Source: JBCCCJ01 sp039029315 (GTDB lineage Bacteria > Bacteroidota > Bacteroidia > J057). From it: a stretch of DNA of 31,325 nucleotides. Below are positions 1 to 8,767 of the stretch, one piece after another (the first letter of the stretch is position 1; each line of letters begins with the position of its first letter). The stretch lies in NCBI GenBank assembly GCA_039029315.1, contig JBCCGK010000124.1, forward strand, positions 1 through 31,325, written 5' to 3'. The position numbers and the translations under genes were made by a program. The notes below the pieces were generated by a model. That model made no database searches, had not been told where the DNA came from, and worked only from the letters and a program-made list of their open reading frames with translations.

Positions 1-58
1 AAGTTCTTGACAATCCAAGTCTAGTCCTTTTGCCCACCTCCTGCCTTATTTTATCGTC

Positions 59-74
59 AGATAGCTCGCTATCT
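59..74. terminator. Short perfect hairpin upstream of the T9SS protein gene
   Basis: AGATAGC and GCTATCT form a perfect inverted repeat with only two bases between them (in practice 6 bp with a 4-base loop). It is followed by TTTCTC. It may end transcription of a gene lying left of the window or be an operator for the next gene. The T-run is short, so terminator function is uncertain. Confidence 0.3.
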
Positions 75-159
75 TTCTCAAAAATGCGTTGGAGGAGCAC
101 AAAAATCCTGCAACTTAATGATCAGAAACTTAAGTCTTAAACCACTAGCCAACACAAAC

Positions 160-1746
160 ATGATAAAATCTAGCATTCTTCTCCCTATTTTCCTCACAAT
201 TGGGCTAGCTGTTCTTGTCTCTCAAGATTGGACGATTGTCAATCCAGAGTATGCCTATCACTACATTGGCCATAACACTTTTGGGCAGGAAACAGATTCA
301 CTCAATCCATTTACCCTGGAGGTAGATCGTATCTCAGGCGATACCAGTTGGATGACGCATCGACTCGTAGAAATGCACGGCTGGTCAGATCCAGATTTTG
401 TTCCCGTCCCCTTTTTTTTACAATACGAAATGATTCAGAGAGGCGATCAGTCTGTGTGGTTTCGAGATACTGGAAGTTTTGTGATCTATCCTCCTTCCCC
501 CTCTCTGACCTCCTGGTTATTCGACACTCTTGCCAATATTACTGCTACTCAGGCATCAGTATTCGAAACGATGACGTATCAACAGTCCGATTCGGTTAGG
601 TTGTTGCTGCTGTCTTCTGGAGATACGATCCTGCAAAGCAAGCATTTTGGAATGTTGCGTTTTCCTGATGGATATGGGAACGACAGCTATTTCCGGCAGC
701 TAGGCATCGATGGTGCTGAGCGAGGGTTCAATTATCCTGATTTTTATGAAATGTACGCCTGGCAAGCAGGAGATCGATATGAGTACAAAACCACCAAAAG
801 ATATGAGCGAGCGGCTACCTATTCCCATGCCGACACCTGCCATACAGTGACGACCATCAGACAAATGGACATTTTGGCAGTCGACACGATCAGCGAGGGG
901 CTTGCGATCAAAATTCTGGACAAGGTTCATATCGGAGATACTACCTACAACACCTGGTTCCATCAATACGTCCGACAAGAAGCAAACTCCTATGCTTATG
1001 TTCACTGGGATACCCTGTTCAAGGATGATCATCCATTTTATTTTTGGGAGGATGACCCGAATCCTGTTCTATCTAAACCGCATGAAGTTCCGGATTTTTC
1101 CGGCAGCTATCCCTACCAACAGATTGCGTTTCTTGGGAATGGTGCTTATCATCCGAGCCACTTTGTGGAATATTTCTATCCCTCTTCTGGACAGTTGAAA
1201 CATCGACTTACGAAAAGGTTGACCATCGGCGATTGTGGATTTGGCAATCAAGGGACTCCAGCAGTTCTGCCCAAATCCTTTTCTTGTTCATTTGCCTGGA
1301 TTGACTGGAGAGGGAATGCCTGGTGGTCCAAAGGTCTTGGGCTTGTCAGTTCGCATTCCGAACTCCCCGAATTACATACCCAGTTCCAGGATGCAGAATA
1401 TAACCACCGGCTGATGGCCTACCAGCAAGGGGATAGCACATTTGGCACCTTCAGCCCAGCGTCTTTTTTCCCTGTGGGTATCGAAGATTCGAAAGGAGGC
1501 ATACGCTTCCAGCTCTATCCAAATCCAGCCAGGGACAGGATCTTCCTGAAAAGCCTGACCGATACCCCCTTCTTTCAGGTCGAAATTCTCGATCTGATGG
1601 GCAAAGTCCTGCGACGAGCCTCTTTCTCTGGTCAAGGGAGGCATGAGATGGCTATGGAAGACATGGCAGCAGGGATATATCTGGTCAAACTAACAGAGCT
1701 GAAATCAGGAGATACACAGGGGATACGTCTTCTCATCAGAGAATAG
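160..1746 (+). CDS. Secreted protein with type IX secretion C-terminal sorting domain
   Basis: I do not recognise the main body of this 528-residue protein. The preferred start is the ATG at 160, not the in-frame ATG at 118, because it places a clean signal peptide (MIKSSILLPIFLTIGLAVLV) at the N-terminus. The last 75 or so residues are a typical T9SS type A sorting domain: LYPNPARDRIFLKS, then VEILDLMGKVL, then MAAGIYLVKL. This predicts Sec export, passage through the type IX system, and cell-surface anchoring or release. The body is rich in aromatic and acidic residues and shows no catalytic motif I can name. It stands alone, convergent with the outer-membrane operon whose last gene ends at 1770. 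The export route is well supported; the function is unknown. Confidence 0.85.
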   Translation: MIKSSILLPIFLTIGLAVLVSQDWTIVNPEYAYHYIGHNTFGQETDSLNPFTLEVDRISGDTSWMTHRLVEMHGWSDPDFVPVPFFLQYEMIQRGDQSVWFRDTGSFVIYPPSPSLTSWLFDTLANITATQASVFETMTYQQSDSVRLLLLSSGDTILQSKHFGMLRFPDGYGNDSYFRQLGIDGAERGFNYPDFYEMYAWQAGDRYEYKTTKRYERAATYSHADTCHTVTTIRQMDILAVDTISEGLAIKILDKVHIGDTTYNTWFHQYVRQEANSYAYVHWDTLFKDDHPFYFWEDDPNPVLSKPHEVPDFSGSYPYQQIAFLGNGAYHPSHFVEYFYPSSGQLKHRLTKRLTIGDCGFGNQGTPAVLPKSFSCSFAWIDWRGNAWWSKGLGLVSSHSELPELHTQFQDAEYNHRLMAYQQGDSTFGTFSPASFFPVGIEDSKGGIRFQLYPNPARDRIFLKSLTDTPFFQVEILDLMGKVLRRASFSGQGRHEMAMEDMAAGIYLVKLTELKSGDTQGIRLLIRE

Positions 1747-1769
1747 GAAGCGGAGATCAAGGGATTGTC

Positions 1770-2678
1770 TTATCGCTGGCTTTTGGGAACCAGGCGTATA
1801 CTCGGTCGCTGCACGGCAAAATATCCCAATCCTCCCACCACATTGGAAGGGAAGTTGATCGGTTCGCTGGTAGCTGAGGCAATGAGGCCGTTGGAGCGCT
1901 GTCTGGCATCCAGAAATCTGAAATATCCTTCACTGACATTGGCCATGAAGAAAGCAACCGTATCTGACAGCACGCGACTGTCCAGCATCACGGTATTCTC
2001 AACCTTCTCCCCTGTCAAAATCTGATCGCTGATCAGTTCTTCATAAAACACCCATTCATCTCCCCCAACCAATCCCAATGGATTTTCTTGGAATGAGGCT
2101 GCATACACCACAGGATCAAAAACATTGATCACATACCAATTGTCGATCTCCTGAGAATCTCTGAAGGCATAGTGAATCCAGTGAGAGGTATCCGCTTGCG
2201 TAATGTCCTCCAGGAAACGAACCGTATCTGGGCTGATCTGAGGCAAGGCGAAGGTGCTGGCATGAACACTCTGCCCAGTCAATGAGTCGAACACATCAAG
2301 TCTGATCTCTCCCTCATCAATCGGCAGATTGAACTGACTGACAAATACGCCCGGCACATCTTCCAGACTTGTCAGTGTATCTATCATGCCATTGATCGAA
2401 ATGCTCACCAGAGCACTATCTACCAATATTCCTTCTGCAAAAGCCGTCGAGAGCGAATCTTCATTACCCTCCAATGCCGAAAAACTTCTGCTCACAAATA
2501 CCAACAAGATATCCCCTGGAAGCGTTTGGGAAGCAATCACCAATTGCGGCTGGGCAGGTGCTACATCGATGAGCAGATCTTCAGGCAGGCAAGCGGAGGC
2601 GAGAAGGCAGATGGAGATCAGGAAGAGTCCGCCCAGATAGTTGGGAGCAATTTTGCTCTTATCGTTATGCGCAATCAT
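1770..2678 (-). CDS. DUF4249-type outer-membrane lipoprotein
   Basis: This is a 302-residue protein beginning at the ATG at 2678, five bases after the stop of the TonB receptor gene. An upstream TTG (2687) would overlap that stop and is less likely. The N-terminal hydrophobic stretch ends in a lipobox (LLASAC, then LPEDLL), so the mature protein is probably a lipid-anchored envelope protein. The body, with repeated short beta-strand segments and the pattern QPQLVIASQTLPGDILLVFV, resembles the DUF4249 family. In Bacteroidota that family is commonly encoded directly after a TonB-dependent receptor with a carboxypeptidase-like N-terminal domain, exactly as here. It likely acts as a surface partner of that receptor. 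The substrate is unknown. Confidence 0.8.
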   Translation of the reverse strand: MIAHNDKSKIAPNYLGGLFLISICLLASACLPEDLLIDVAPAQPQLVIASQTLPGDILLVFVSRSFSALEGNEDSLSTAFAEGILVDSALVSISINGMIDTLTSLEDVPGVFVSQFNLPIDEGEIRLDVFDSLTGQSVHASTFALPQISPDTVRFLEDITQADTSHWIHYAFRDSQEIDNWYVINVFDPVVYAASFQENPLGLVGGDEWVFYEELISDQILTGEKVENTVMLDSRVLSDTVAFFMANVSEGYFRFLDARQRSNGLIASATSEPINFPSNVVGGLGYFAVQRPSIRLVPKSQR

Positions 2679-2683
2679 ATTGT

Positions 2684-5008
2684 TCAAAATGAAAAATTCC
2701 AGGCCACAGAAGGAATCATGCCAAATAATCCTGGCTGGATATACCGATAATTCAACCCATCGAACTCCACCCGGACCTGATAGGGAGAGGCTCGATTGTA
2801 AAAATTATATGCCCCAATATGCCATTCACTCTGAAACTTCTTATCAGGCTTGTTTCGGATGATAAAATTGATGTCAAAGCGATGGGAAGCTGCAAGGGTG
2901 ACCGCATTTCTCTGCGTATAGATTGGAATCAGATCTATGCCAGTGAAGGAGGTGTTTGGGAAAAAATATTGCCCATTTTGTGCTGTAAATCTTGCTCCAC
3001 TCGAATACACCCAAACCGCCGAAAAAGAAAACTTTGGATTCAGATCAAAGGTAGTGACGAGCGAGATATCGTGCCGCCGATCGTATTTGGCAGCATAAGT
3101 TAGGCCCCCATTCAAGCCTGCAAATGTCCGATCCGCCTTTGCCAGACTATAGCCAATCCAGCCTGTAAATGCTCCAATCTTCTTGCGAATCAGCAGTTCT
3201 CCCCCAAAGGATCGGCCCTCTCCATTGAGCAGTTCTTCCTCAAAATTGTCATTCAACAACAGCCGCGCACCTTCCTTATATTCAATCAAGTTGGCCATTT
3301 GTTTGTAGTACAATTCCAGGGATATATTGAGTCCAACTTCGTCGAATCCCTTGAAGTATCCTGCCGAAAGCTGATGGGCATGCTGGGGTCGAATCTTCTG
3401 CGTAACTGGATACCACAGATCTGTCGGTAGGGCAATGGAAGAACTGGATACCCTGTGCATATACTGTTTCATGAAGGTATAACTCAGCTTGACAGAATTC
3501 AACTTCCCAAAGCCATATTTCGCTGCAAAACGCGGTTCAAAAGCAGCATAAAACGCTCCTTCTACATTGGAAGAAGACAAACGAAAGCCATAATTCATCC
3601 CCAGTTTGTCCCCTATTTTCTGATCATTGTTGGCATAAAGGGCCACTTCCTGATTGGTGATCAGGTCTCCCTCCCGACTGGCAAGTGCATCAGAGATTTC
3701 TCCTCCAGTATTGATGACATTCGGCCGAAATTGATGGGTGATAAGATGGGTCCCAAATTTGATGGTATTGTCTGGATTCATGAAATAATGCCAGTCTGCC
3801 TTGACCCCCAGATCTCTGATACGGGATTTGATCAGAACAGAATTGTCGATGTATCGCCCACCTACATCATATCGAAACTGGGTTTGGAACAGAGTCAGGT
3901 TATGAAAAAGCTTGTCCTGTTTGTAGATATGGTTCCACCGCAGAGTAGTGGTCAGATTGCCCAGATTGAATCCAAAATTCAACTCTTGCCCAATTTCATC
4001 GGCTCCATTGGCCACACCATTTGTGCTATCCTCTTCTACCACATCTCTGAACGCCAAAACGTCATTCCCAAGATAGGCACTCAGGAAAATGCGATCATTT
4101 TGAGACAGTTTGTAAGTAAGCTTTGCATTCAAGTCATAAAAATAGTAGGGGAGCCGAATCCCGGTCAATCTCAGGGTTTGGTCGATATAGGTTCTTCTTC
4201 CAGAAAGCATGATGGATAACTTGTCTTTGATGATCGGACCATCCAGAGAGAGTCGGCTGGAGATGGTACCTATCCCACCAGAGCCGTGCCATCGTTCCAG
4301 ATCTCCTTCTTTCATGCGCACATCCATGACAGAGGAAAGCCTGCCTCCATATTGAGCAGGGAATCCACCTTTGATGATGGTGATATCCCGAAGTGCATCA
4401 TTATTGAAGACAGAAAAGAACCCAAACAAATGCCCCAAATTGTAGACAGTGGCTTCATCCAGCAAGACGAGGTTCTGATCATCTGTTCCTCCACGCACAT
4501 ACATGCCTGTTCCCCCTTCTCCTCCACGGGAGACACCCGGCATGAGTTGAGCAACTTTGATCAGATCTATTTCCCCTCCAATAGCCGGGATTTTCGAAAT
4601 TTCTCGGGGCTGTAGCCTCGCAATCCCCATTTGGGTGCTGTTCACCTCTTCTTCTACCGCCAGCCTCTCAGCCGTCAGCACGACTTCTTCCAATCCGATC
4701 ATTGCTTCCTTCAGCGGTTGATTCAGCACTTGATTTTGAGTCAAATTGAGCAATATCCATTCCCCCTGATACCCGATGTATGCCACCCGAAGATGTACTG
4801 TTCCTTTTGGAAGTGTTAAGGAAAAAAAGCCATATTCATTGGTCAGGGCACCTTTTTTACTGAGGGTATCAAAAACAGTTACCCCAATCAGGGCTTCGCC
4901 ATTTTCCTGATTGGTGATATATCCGCTGATGGTGAACACCTCCTGACAAATGGAGGCTTGAGGAATCAGGAAGCATTGGAGCAGGAGTATGTAGAAGAGG
5001 TGTTTCAT
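2684..5008 (-). CDS. TonB-dependent receptor with carboxypeptidase-like N-terminal domain
   Basis: This 774-residue outer-membrane receptor has a signal peptide (residues 1-21). It is followed by a carboxypeptidase-D regulatory-like domain at about 22-105 (FTISGYITNQENGEALIGVT), a TonB plug at about 120-235 (MPGVSRGGEGGTGMYVRGG, then FPAQYGGRLSSVMDVRMKEG), and a 22-strand-type barrel to the C-terminus. The protein ends in the aromatic FSF expected of an outer-membrane barrel. It imports an unknown ligand with energy from TonB. Its ATG overlaps the stop of the upstream gene (ATGA), and the DUF4249 lipoprotein follows five bases after its stop, so the three genes form one transcription unit. 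It is shorter than SusC proteins (about 1000 residues) and no SusD partner is present, which argues against a polysaccharide-utilisation locus. Confidence 0.93.
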   Translation of the reverse strand: MKHLFYILLLQCFLIPQASICQEVFTISGYITNQENGEALIGVTVFDTLSKKGALTNEYGFFSLTLPKGTVHLRVAYIGYQGEWILLNLTQNQVLNQPLKEAMIGLEEVVLTAERLAVEEEVNSTQMGIARLQPREISKIPAIGGEIDLIKVAQLMPGVSRGGEGGTGMYVRGGTDDQNLVLLDEATVYNLGHLFGFFSVFNNDALRDITIIKGGFPAQYGGRLSSVMDVRMKEGDLERWHGSGGIGTISSRLSLDGPIIKDKLSIMLSGRRTYIDQTLRLTGIRLPYYFYDLNAKLTYKLSQNDRIFLSAYLGNDVLAFRDVVEEDSTNGVANGADEIGQELNFGFNLGNLTTTLRWNHIYKQDKLFHNLTLFQTQFRYDVGGRYIDNSVLIKSRIRDLGVKADWHYFMNPDNTIKFGTHLITHQFRPNVINTGGEISDALASREGDLITNQEVALYANNDQKIGDKLGMNYGFRLSSSNVEGAFYAAFEPRFAAKYGFGKLNSVKLSYTFMKQYMHRVSSSSIALPTDLWYPVTQKIRPQHAHQLSAGYFKGFDEVGLNISLELYYKQMANLIEYKEGARLLLNDNFEEELLNGEGRSFGGELLIRKKIGAFTGWIGYSLAKADRTFAGLNGGLTYAAKYDRRHDISLVTTFDLNPKFSFSAVWVYSSGARFTAQNGQYFFPNTSFTGIDLIPIYTQRNAVTLAASHRFDINFIIRNKPDKKFQSEWHIGAYNFYNRASPYQVRVEFDGLNYRYIQPGLFGMIPSVAWNFSF

Positions 5009-5790
5009 AGATGAAAAGATAGGCCCATCCTGAGCCCTGCATAGAAGTCAGTAAGTCGAAAGGGGTCTATTTTCTGCGATCCGACTCCCAGGTTAATGTG
5101 GGTAAGAAAGGCGATTTTTTTGCTCAATCGAATCTCTAGTCCTAGAGGCATATTCAGGTAGCCATTATAGGTCTTTTGGGAAAAAAGTTTCCGTTCGGCA
5201 AGGGTTTCAGTAAAGTCTACATCTCGCTGACGTTCCCACAACACGGCAGAAATATTGATTTCGTTCACATACTCCAATCCACTGTACAGGGTGAATCTGC
5301 GATCCCTTTTGGTCAATAGGCGACGGAAACCCACAGTGATTCTGAACTGGTTCGCTGTTGAGGTGTAAGAAAGCCCTGTTGTATCACTGCTTGCCAGTCG
5401 ATACATCTCTATCGTTGTCACCCCAGCTTCGAACCCCAGGGTAAAAAAATTCTTGCGCACCTCCTCAGTTTGACCAAAGAGCTTACTGTCAAATAGAAAA
5501 TTGATCATCAGTCCTGCATAAGCACTGGCGGATTGAAAGCTGTCATACATTGAGAAGTCTTCCAAAGTTGTTGGCAAGAGGACTGAATGGAAGGTTTGCT
5601 GATTCAGGAAGTCCTCAAGAGAAGGAAGACTAAGGCTTGAATTAGCGGTATTCACTCCTGCCTGGAGACGAGCGGGCTGCAAAAGCTTCTGCGTATCCTT
5701 GCCAAGATTCTGGGAAAAGAGCTGTCCCCAAGCGCAAACAAAAAGCAGTATCATACTGCAAGGGGTATACATGAAATTGATCTGCTTCAC
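5005..5790 (-). CDS. Predicted outer-membrane beta-barrel protein, first gene of receptor operon
   Basis: I do not recognise this 261-residue protein by name. The longest frame begins with GTG at 5790. In-frame ATGs at 5772 and 5754 are alternatives, and the GTG form is the only one with a lysine in the signal-peptide n-region. The signal peptide ends at about residue 27 (WGQLFSQN). The remainder alternates short amphipathic strands, such as FFTLGFEAGVTTIEMYR, FRITVGFRRLL and LGLEIRLSKKIAFLTHINLG, and ends GLRMGLSFHL. This is the pattern of an 8- to 10-strand porin-like barrel. Its stop overlaps the TonB receptor ATG by four bases, so the two products are co-translated and probably act together. 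Confidence 0.7.
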   Translation of the reverse strand: MKQINFMYTPCSMILLFVCAWGQLFSQNLGKDTQKLLQPARLQAGVNTANSSLSLPSLEDFLNQQTFHSVLLPTTLEDFSMYDSFQSASAYAGLMINFLFDSKLFGQTEEVRKNFFTLGFEAGVTTIEMYRLASSDTTGLSYTSTANQFRITVGFRRLLTKRDRRFTLYSGLEYVNEINISAVLWERQRDVDFTETLAERKLFSQKTYNGYLNMPLGLEIRLSKKIAFLTHINLGVGSQKIDPFRLTDFYAGLRMGLSFHL

Positions 5791-6066
5791 GTCAGTAGTA
5801 GATTGTGCACATAAAAAAAGTTGAGGGTATCACGCATGAACCAGAACACCATTATCTATTGAAGTAAGAAATACAACAAGCTGAATTTGACATAACAGAA
5901 ACTGTCTTTTTGCTTTCCAGCCCATTTGATCTTGAGATACACTTGTTGCCGTTCATCTTTGTCTCATACACGCTTGTACCATCTATTCACTCAGTTCTTC
6001 ATTCTCCATTGAACCTGGATCAGAAATGCTGTAGGTTGGCCATCACTTATTTCTAATAGATCCCTT
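5791..6066. other. Divergent intergenic region, no clear promoter found
   Basis: These 276 bases separate the minus-strand receptor operon from the plus-strand secreted protein and must hold promoters for both. The nearest match to the Bacteroidota -7 box TAnnTTTG is CATCTTTG near 5957-5964 on the plus strand. I see no well-spaced -33 element, no strong inverted repeat and no small ORF. Confidence 0.4.
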
Positions 6067-6588
6067 ATGAACTCACAATACCTACATTATTTCCTTCTCA
6101 CACAGATTCTTCTCTTCGGTTGGTTGCAGGTCCCGGCTCAGACAAGATTCTTTCAAGGCTCCTTTCCTCCCAAAGAAATTGGAAAACTCTCCCAAACACT
6201 GGCCGACTCTTCTCTTGACATTCAAGGAAACCTTGAGGAAGGAACTTTGATCTTAGACAGTCTAGCCTATACAATGGTTTATAGGCGAGGAAAAAATTTT
6301 CTCGTAGACGAGTCAAAACAGATTCATGCGGTTGTGTACAGAAAGCAGTTTGAGGTACAAGGCCAACGTTACAAAGTCAAGGGGAATCAATTGGTTCTGC
6401 TTTCTGATAGCAGCTTGATGGTCGGACAAGCATTCGTAAGTCGAAAAAATCGGACATATTATGTGGGCATTTCCAGCTCGACAGATTTGCCTGATCTAGT
6501 GGTGGGCATTTTTTTCTACAAACTTCTCCTAAGGCTCCAGCCACAAGACCCTTACCTGATGAACATGGCTTTCCCTCATACTTACTAG
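6067..6588 (+). CDS. Small secreted protein of unknown function
   Basis: This 173-residue product has a signal peptide (MNSQYLHYFLLTQILLFGWL, cleavage after VPAQ at about residue 25). The mature region is about 148 residues, has no cysteine, and consists mainly of short beta strands (LEEGTLILDSLAYTMVYRRG, then FEVQGQRYKVKGNQLVLLSD). I recognise no family. It is monocistronic. It is divergent from the receptor operon, and downstream it faces the acyltransferase gene across the inverted-repeat region that begins almost immediately after its stop codon. The clean export signal and ordinary codon use suggest a real gene. Confidence 0.6.
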   Translation: MNSQYLHYFLLTQILLFGWLQVPAQTRFFQGSFPPKEIGKLSQTLADSSLDIQGNLEEGTLILDSLAYTMVYRRGKNFLVDESKQIHAVVYRKQFEVQGQRYKVKGNQLVLLSDSSLMVGQAFVSRKNRTYYVGISSSTDLPDLVVGIFFYKLLLRLQPQDPYLMNMAFPHTY

Positions 6589-6591
6589 CTG

Positions 6592-6872
6592 GATTCAGGA
6601 CTTCTTAAGTGAAAGGGATGTTTGGAACACTTAAAAGATCGGTAGTGGTTCGACTGTAATGCTAATCTTCCGACAGAATATTTGTAGAGATGATCGGCAG
6701 ACCATCTCTCGCTTTGCCTATCGTAGATAGCAAGGCATCAGCTTCGATAACATCCCACCTAGCAATGGTCTGCCGATCATTGCTACGTACCGATGACAGC
6801 CTTTCATGTATTGCACTACCAAAAGATCTTTGTGTTTGGCCAAGGCCATGTGGAACATTCGGACACTGAATC
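6592..6872. repeat. Imperfect foldback element with two hairpins having complementary loops
   Basis: Five islands occur in the same order on the two arms, inverted. They are gattcag (6592-6598 versus 6866-6872), a ttgg/acac-rich patch, aaagatc (6634-6640 versus 6825-6831), ggtagtg (6641-6647 versus 6814-6820), and the perfect 16-mer ATGATCGGCAGACCAT (6690-6705 versus 6765-6780). Each 16-mer arm also sits in its own small hairpin. At 6686-6709, AGAGATG pairs with CATCTCT around a 10-base loop. At 6761-6784, AGCAATG pairs with CATTGCT around a 10-base loop. The two loops are exact reverse complements. A third hairpin lies between them at about 6711-6736. It fills the gap between two convergent genes. 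It could be a MITE-like relic, a bidirectional terminator, or a structured RNA. No transposase is present. Confidence 0.6.
6605..6634 (+). terminator. Candidate hairpin just after the small secreted protein gene
   Basis: TTAAGTG (6605-6611) and CACTTAA (6628-6634) are perfect inverted repeats around a 16-base loop. Allowing one bulged C, the stem extends to about 10 bp. It begins 17 bases past the stop at 6588. No T-run follows, so intrinsic termination is doubtful. It may simply be part of the larger foldback element. Confidence 0.25.
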
Positions 6873-6918
6873 AGAATAAAATATAGAGAGACAGACCGGG
6901 TCCTCTGGGAAGTTCTTC

Positions 6919-7605
6919 CTACAAATCTGGCAAGCTTCTATCCCCCAGCGGCCGCTCAAAAGGATCACTCATTCCTTCAGAGATTTGTTTCCTGGCAGCT
7001 TCCCAATTCTCTTCTGTGACAAATACGGGTTCCCCATAGGCCACCACCATCTTTGTCCCCAGGCGCGGATAACGCTTTCGATCCCAACTATTGATCCGCC
7101 TGTCTCGTTCGACCCAAAACTGAATGGGAATCACAGGTGAACCCGTTTTCATACTCATCAGCAATACTCCATCCTTGGCAACTTTGAGCGGTCCCTTGGG
7201 TCCGTCCGGACTCAGAAAAGTGCTCCACCCTTCTTCCAGACGATCCAACACTTGTTGCAGGGCGGCCTTTCCATCTATTCCACTGGCACCATAAGCCAAT
7301 TCCTGAATCCCAATGAGTTTTTTCATGATGTGGATGGGCTTCATAAACCAAAGAGGATAGGTCATCCAGATATTGGGATGGCGGAAATAGGGATGAGAAA
7401 TAAAAAACAAGGGCAAATTCTCATGCCAGACACACAGGATATGTCCGGGATGTTGCTCAATATGTTCTTTGCCAGCATACTCGATTCGACACAAGATTCG
7501 ATACAGGCGTTGGTGGAGAAAAAAAGCGACACCCACAATCCACCCAAATAACAGGAAGAATGGGCGGAGAATTAAAGGAATGTTATGGATGGTTCTTGCA
7601 GGCAT
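6919..7605 (-). CDS. Lysophospholipid acyltransferase family protein (DUF374-like)
   Basis: This 228-residue protein starts at the ATG at 7605. A longer frame from a TTG at 7638 would run through a promoter-like TACCTTTG box and is rejected. Residues 8-40 contain a hydrophobic membrane-association segment (LILRPFFLLFGWIVGVAFFL). The acyltransferase block reads CVWHENLPLFF, with the histidine and acid placed like the HxxxxD motif. The conserved SPDGPKGP, then VAKDGVLLMS and GSPVIPIQF, are the substrate-pocket signature of the DUF374/LpxL-like acyltransferase superfamily. It should transfer an acyl chain to a lipid at the inner membrane, in lipid A or phospholipid synthesis. It is divergent from the transglutaminase gene and convergent with the small secreted protein gene. 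Confidence 0.85.
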   Translation of the reverse strand: MPARTIHNIPLILRPFFLLFGWIVGVAFFLHQRLYRILCRIEYAGKEHIEQHPGHILCVWHENLPLFFISHPYFRHPNIWMTYPLWFMKPIHIMKKLIGIQELAYGASGIDGKAALQQVLDRLEEGWSTFLSPDGPKGPLKVAKDGVLLMSMKTGSPVIPIQFWVERDRRINSWDRKRYPRLGTKMVVAYGEPVFVTEENWEAARKQISEGMSDPFERPLGDRSLPDL

Positions 7606-7623
7606 GAAACTGAAATAATGGAC

Positions 7624-7631
7624 CAAAGGTA
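7624..7631 (-). promoter_or_regulatory. Candidate -7 promoter box TACCTTTG for the acyltransferase gene
   Basis: On the minus strand the sequence is TACCTTTG, an exact match to the Bacteroidota -7 consensus TAnnTTTG. It lies about 19 bases before the ATG at 7605, which would give a very short leader. No TTG is present at the expected -33 spacing, so confidence is moderate. Confidence 0.4.
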
Positions 7632-7700
7632 TAAACAATTGAACTCCTTATGGAAATTTCTTATTCCACAAATCCTACTCATACACATAATCACTTAAGA

Positions 7701-8702
7701 ATGAAAGCATATGTCTTCCTGATCTTAGCCATTTTGCTAACCCCTCCCTTCTTCTCAATTGCCAAGTCAGTTTCTGAAACCATTTCGTATTCTCATATTG
7801 ATGAATATGTCCTGAGTCTATCTGATTATCCCTTTGCGGACATCTATGAAATTGCAGATAGTCTGGCGAGATTTGATAGCAAACATGCCCGATTTCGGGC
7901 AGCCTTCCGATGGGTAACAGATAATATTAGCTATGATTGCATAGATTTCCACAAAAAGGAGAAGATGAAGAAAAGTCAATCCTATGAAAAAACCCTGGAA
8001 GATCGATCAGCTGTTTGTGGTGGCTATGCCAATCTTCTCAAAGCCCTCTGCGATAGACTCAATGTAGAATGTATTGTCATCAATGGGTATTCCAAGACCT
8101 CTCTTGGAGACATTGGCCAGAAGGAATTGTCCATCGACCACGCATGGAATGCAGTACAATTGGATGGAAAGTGGCATCTGGTTGATGTTACTTGGGCCAG
8201 TGGATATACCGATCGGAAAACGAGACATTTCACAAAGAGATACACGCCCAAATGGTTTTTCACCAATCCTGAGATTTTTGTTCTCACGCATTTGCCAGAA
8301 GATCCACAATGGCAATTGCTTGAAGCACCCCAAAGCCTGCTGAAATTCTCATACCAGCCCTTAATCCACACCAATCTTTCTTACCAAACATTCGATGAGA
8401 TATTGCCCAGAAATGGAAAAATCACCTCTTTTTCTCACAAAAATTTCCGATTCCAGATGATCATGCGAGATGGCAATATTCCAATGGGGCATCTTGAGTA
8501 TGCCAAATTAACAGACTATAGACAAGCCAATGGACAATTCACGCCTGAGAATAGTCACAAGGAGTATGTAGACTTTGACAATAAGCCAAATCGACCAGAA
8601 TTGTTCTGGTACCAACTCCAAATCAAGGAGAAAGGCACCTATGTCTTACGGATTCGGTTGGACAGCAGTGAGCGTTTCTATTACCTGGTGGAAATCAAAT
8701 AG
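7701..8702 (+). CDS. Secreted transglutaminase-like protein (KY-type domain)
   Basis: This 333-residue protein starts at the ATG at 7701, which gives a proper signal peptide (MKAYVFLILAILLTPPFFSI, cleavage near residue 22). The upstream in-frame ATG at 7650 would add a hydrophilic leader and is rejected. Residues about 70-175 form a transglutaminase-like (papain-fold) domain. It holds a catalytic triad of Cys106 in SAVCGGYANL, His147 in DHAWNAV and Asp162 in WHLVDVTW. The arrangement matches the KY/transglut_core3 type found in bacterial exported proteins, which act as peptidases or crosslinking enzymes. The C-terminal 150 residues are beta-rich and unassigned. It heads a same-strand run with the TPR protein 65 bases downstream. 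Confidence 0.85.
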   Translation: MKAYVFLILAILLTPPFFSIAKSVSETISYSHIDEYVLSLSDYPFADIYEIADSLARFDSKHARFRAAFRWVTDNISYDCIDFHKKEKMKKSQSYEKTLEDRSAVCGGYANLLKALCDRLNVECIVINGYSKTSLGDIGQKELSIDHAWNAVQLDGKWHLVDVTWASGYTDRKTRHFTKRYTPKWFFTNPEIFVLTHLPEDPQWQLLEAPQSLLKFSYQPLIHTNLSYQTFDEILPRNGKITSFSHKNFRFQMIMRDGNIPMGHLEYAKLTDYRQANGQFTPENSHKEYVDFDNKPNRPELFWYQLQIKEKGTYVLRIRLDSSERFYYLVEIK

Positions 8703-8767
8703 GAAAATCAGCATTGCTTGCCTCCTACTTTCATTTTGTATAGCTTTCTCCTACAAACGAAAGCAAT

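Noticed and set aside
3455..4219. A 254-residue open frame on the plus strand inside the TonB receptor gene
   Set aside because: It is antisense to a receptor with clear plug and barrel motifs and shows no domain, signal peptide or sensible composition of its own.
6592..6872. CRISPR array or insertion sequence explanation for the inverted repeats
   Set aside because: There are no regularly spaced direct repeats and no transposase frame in the region. It is reported as a foldback element instead.
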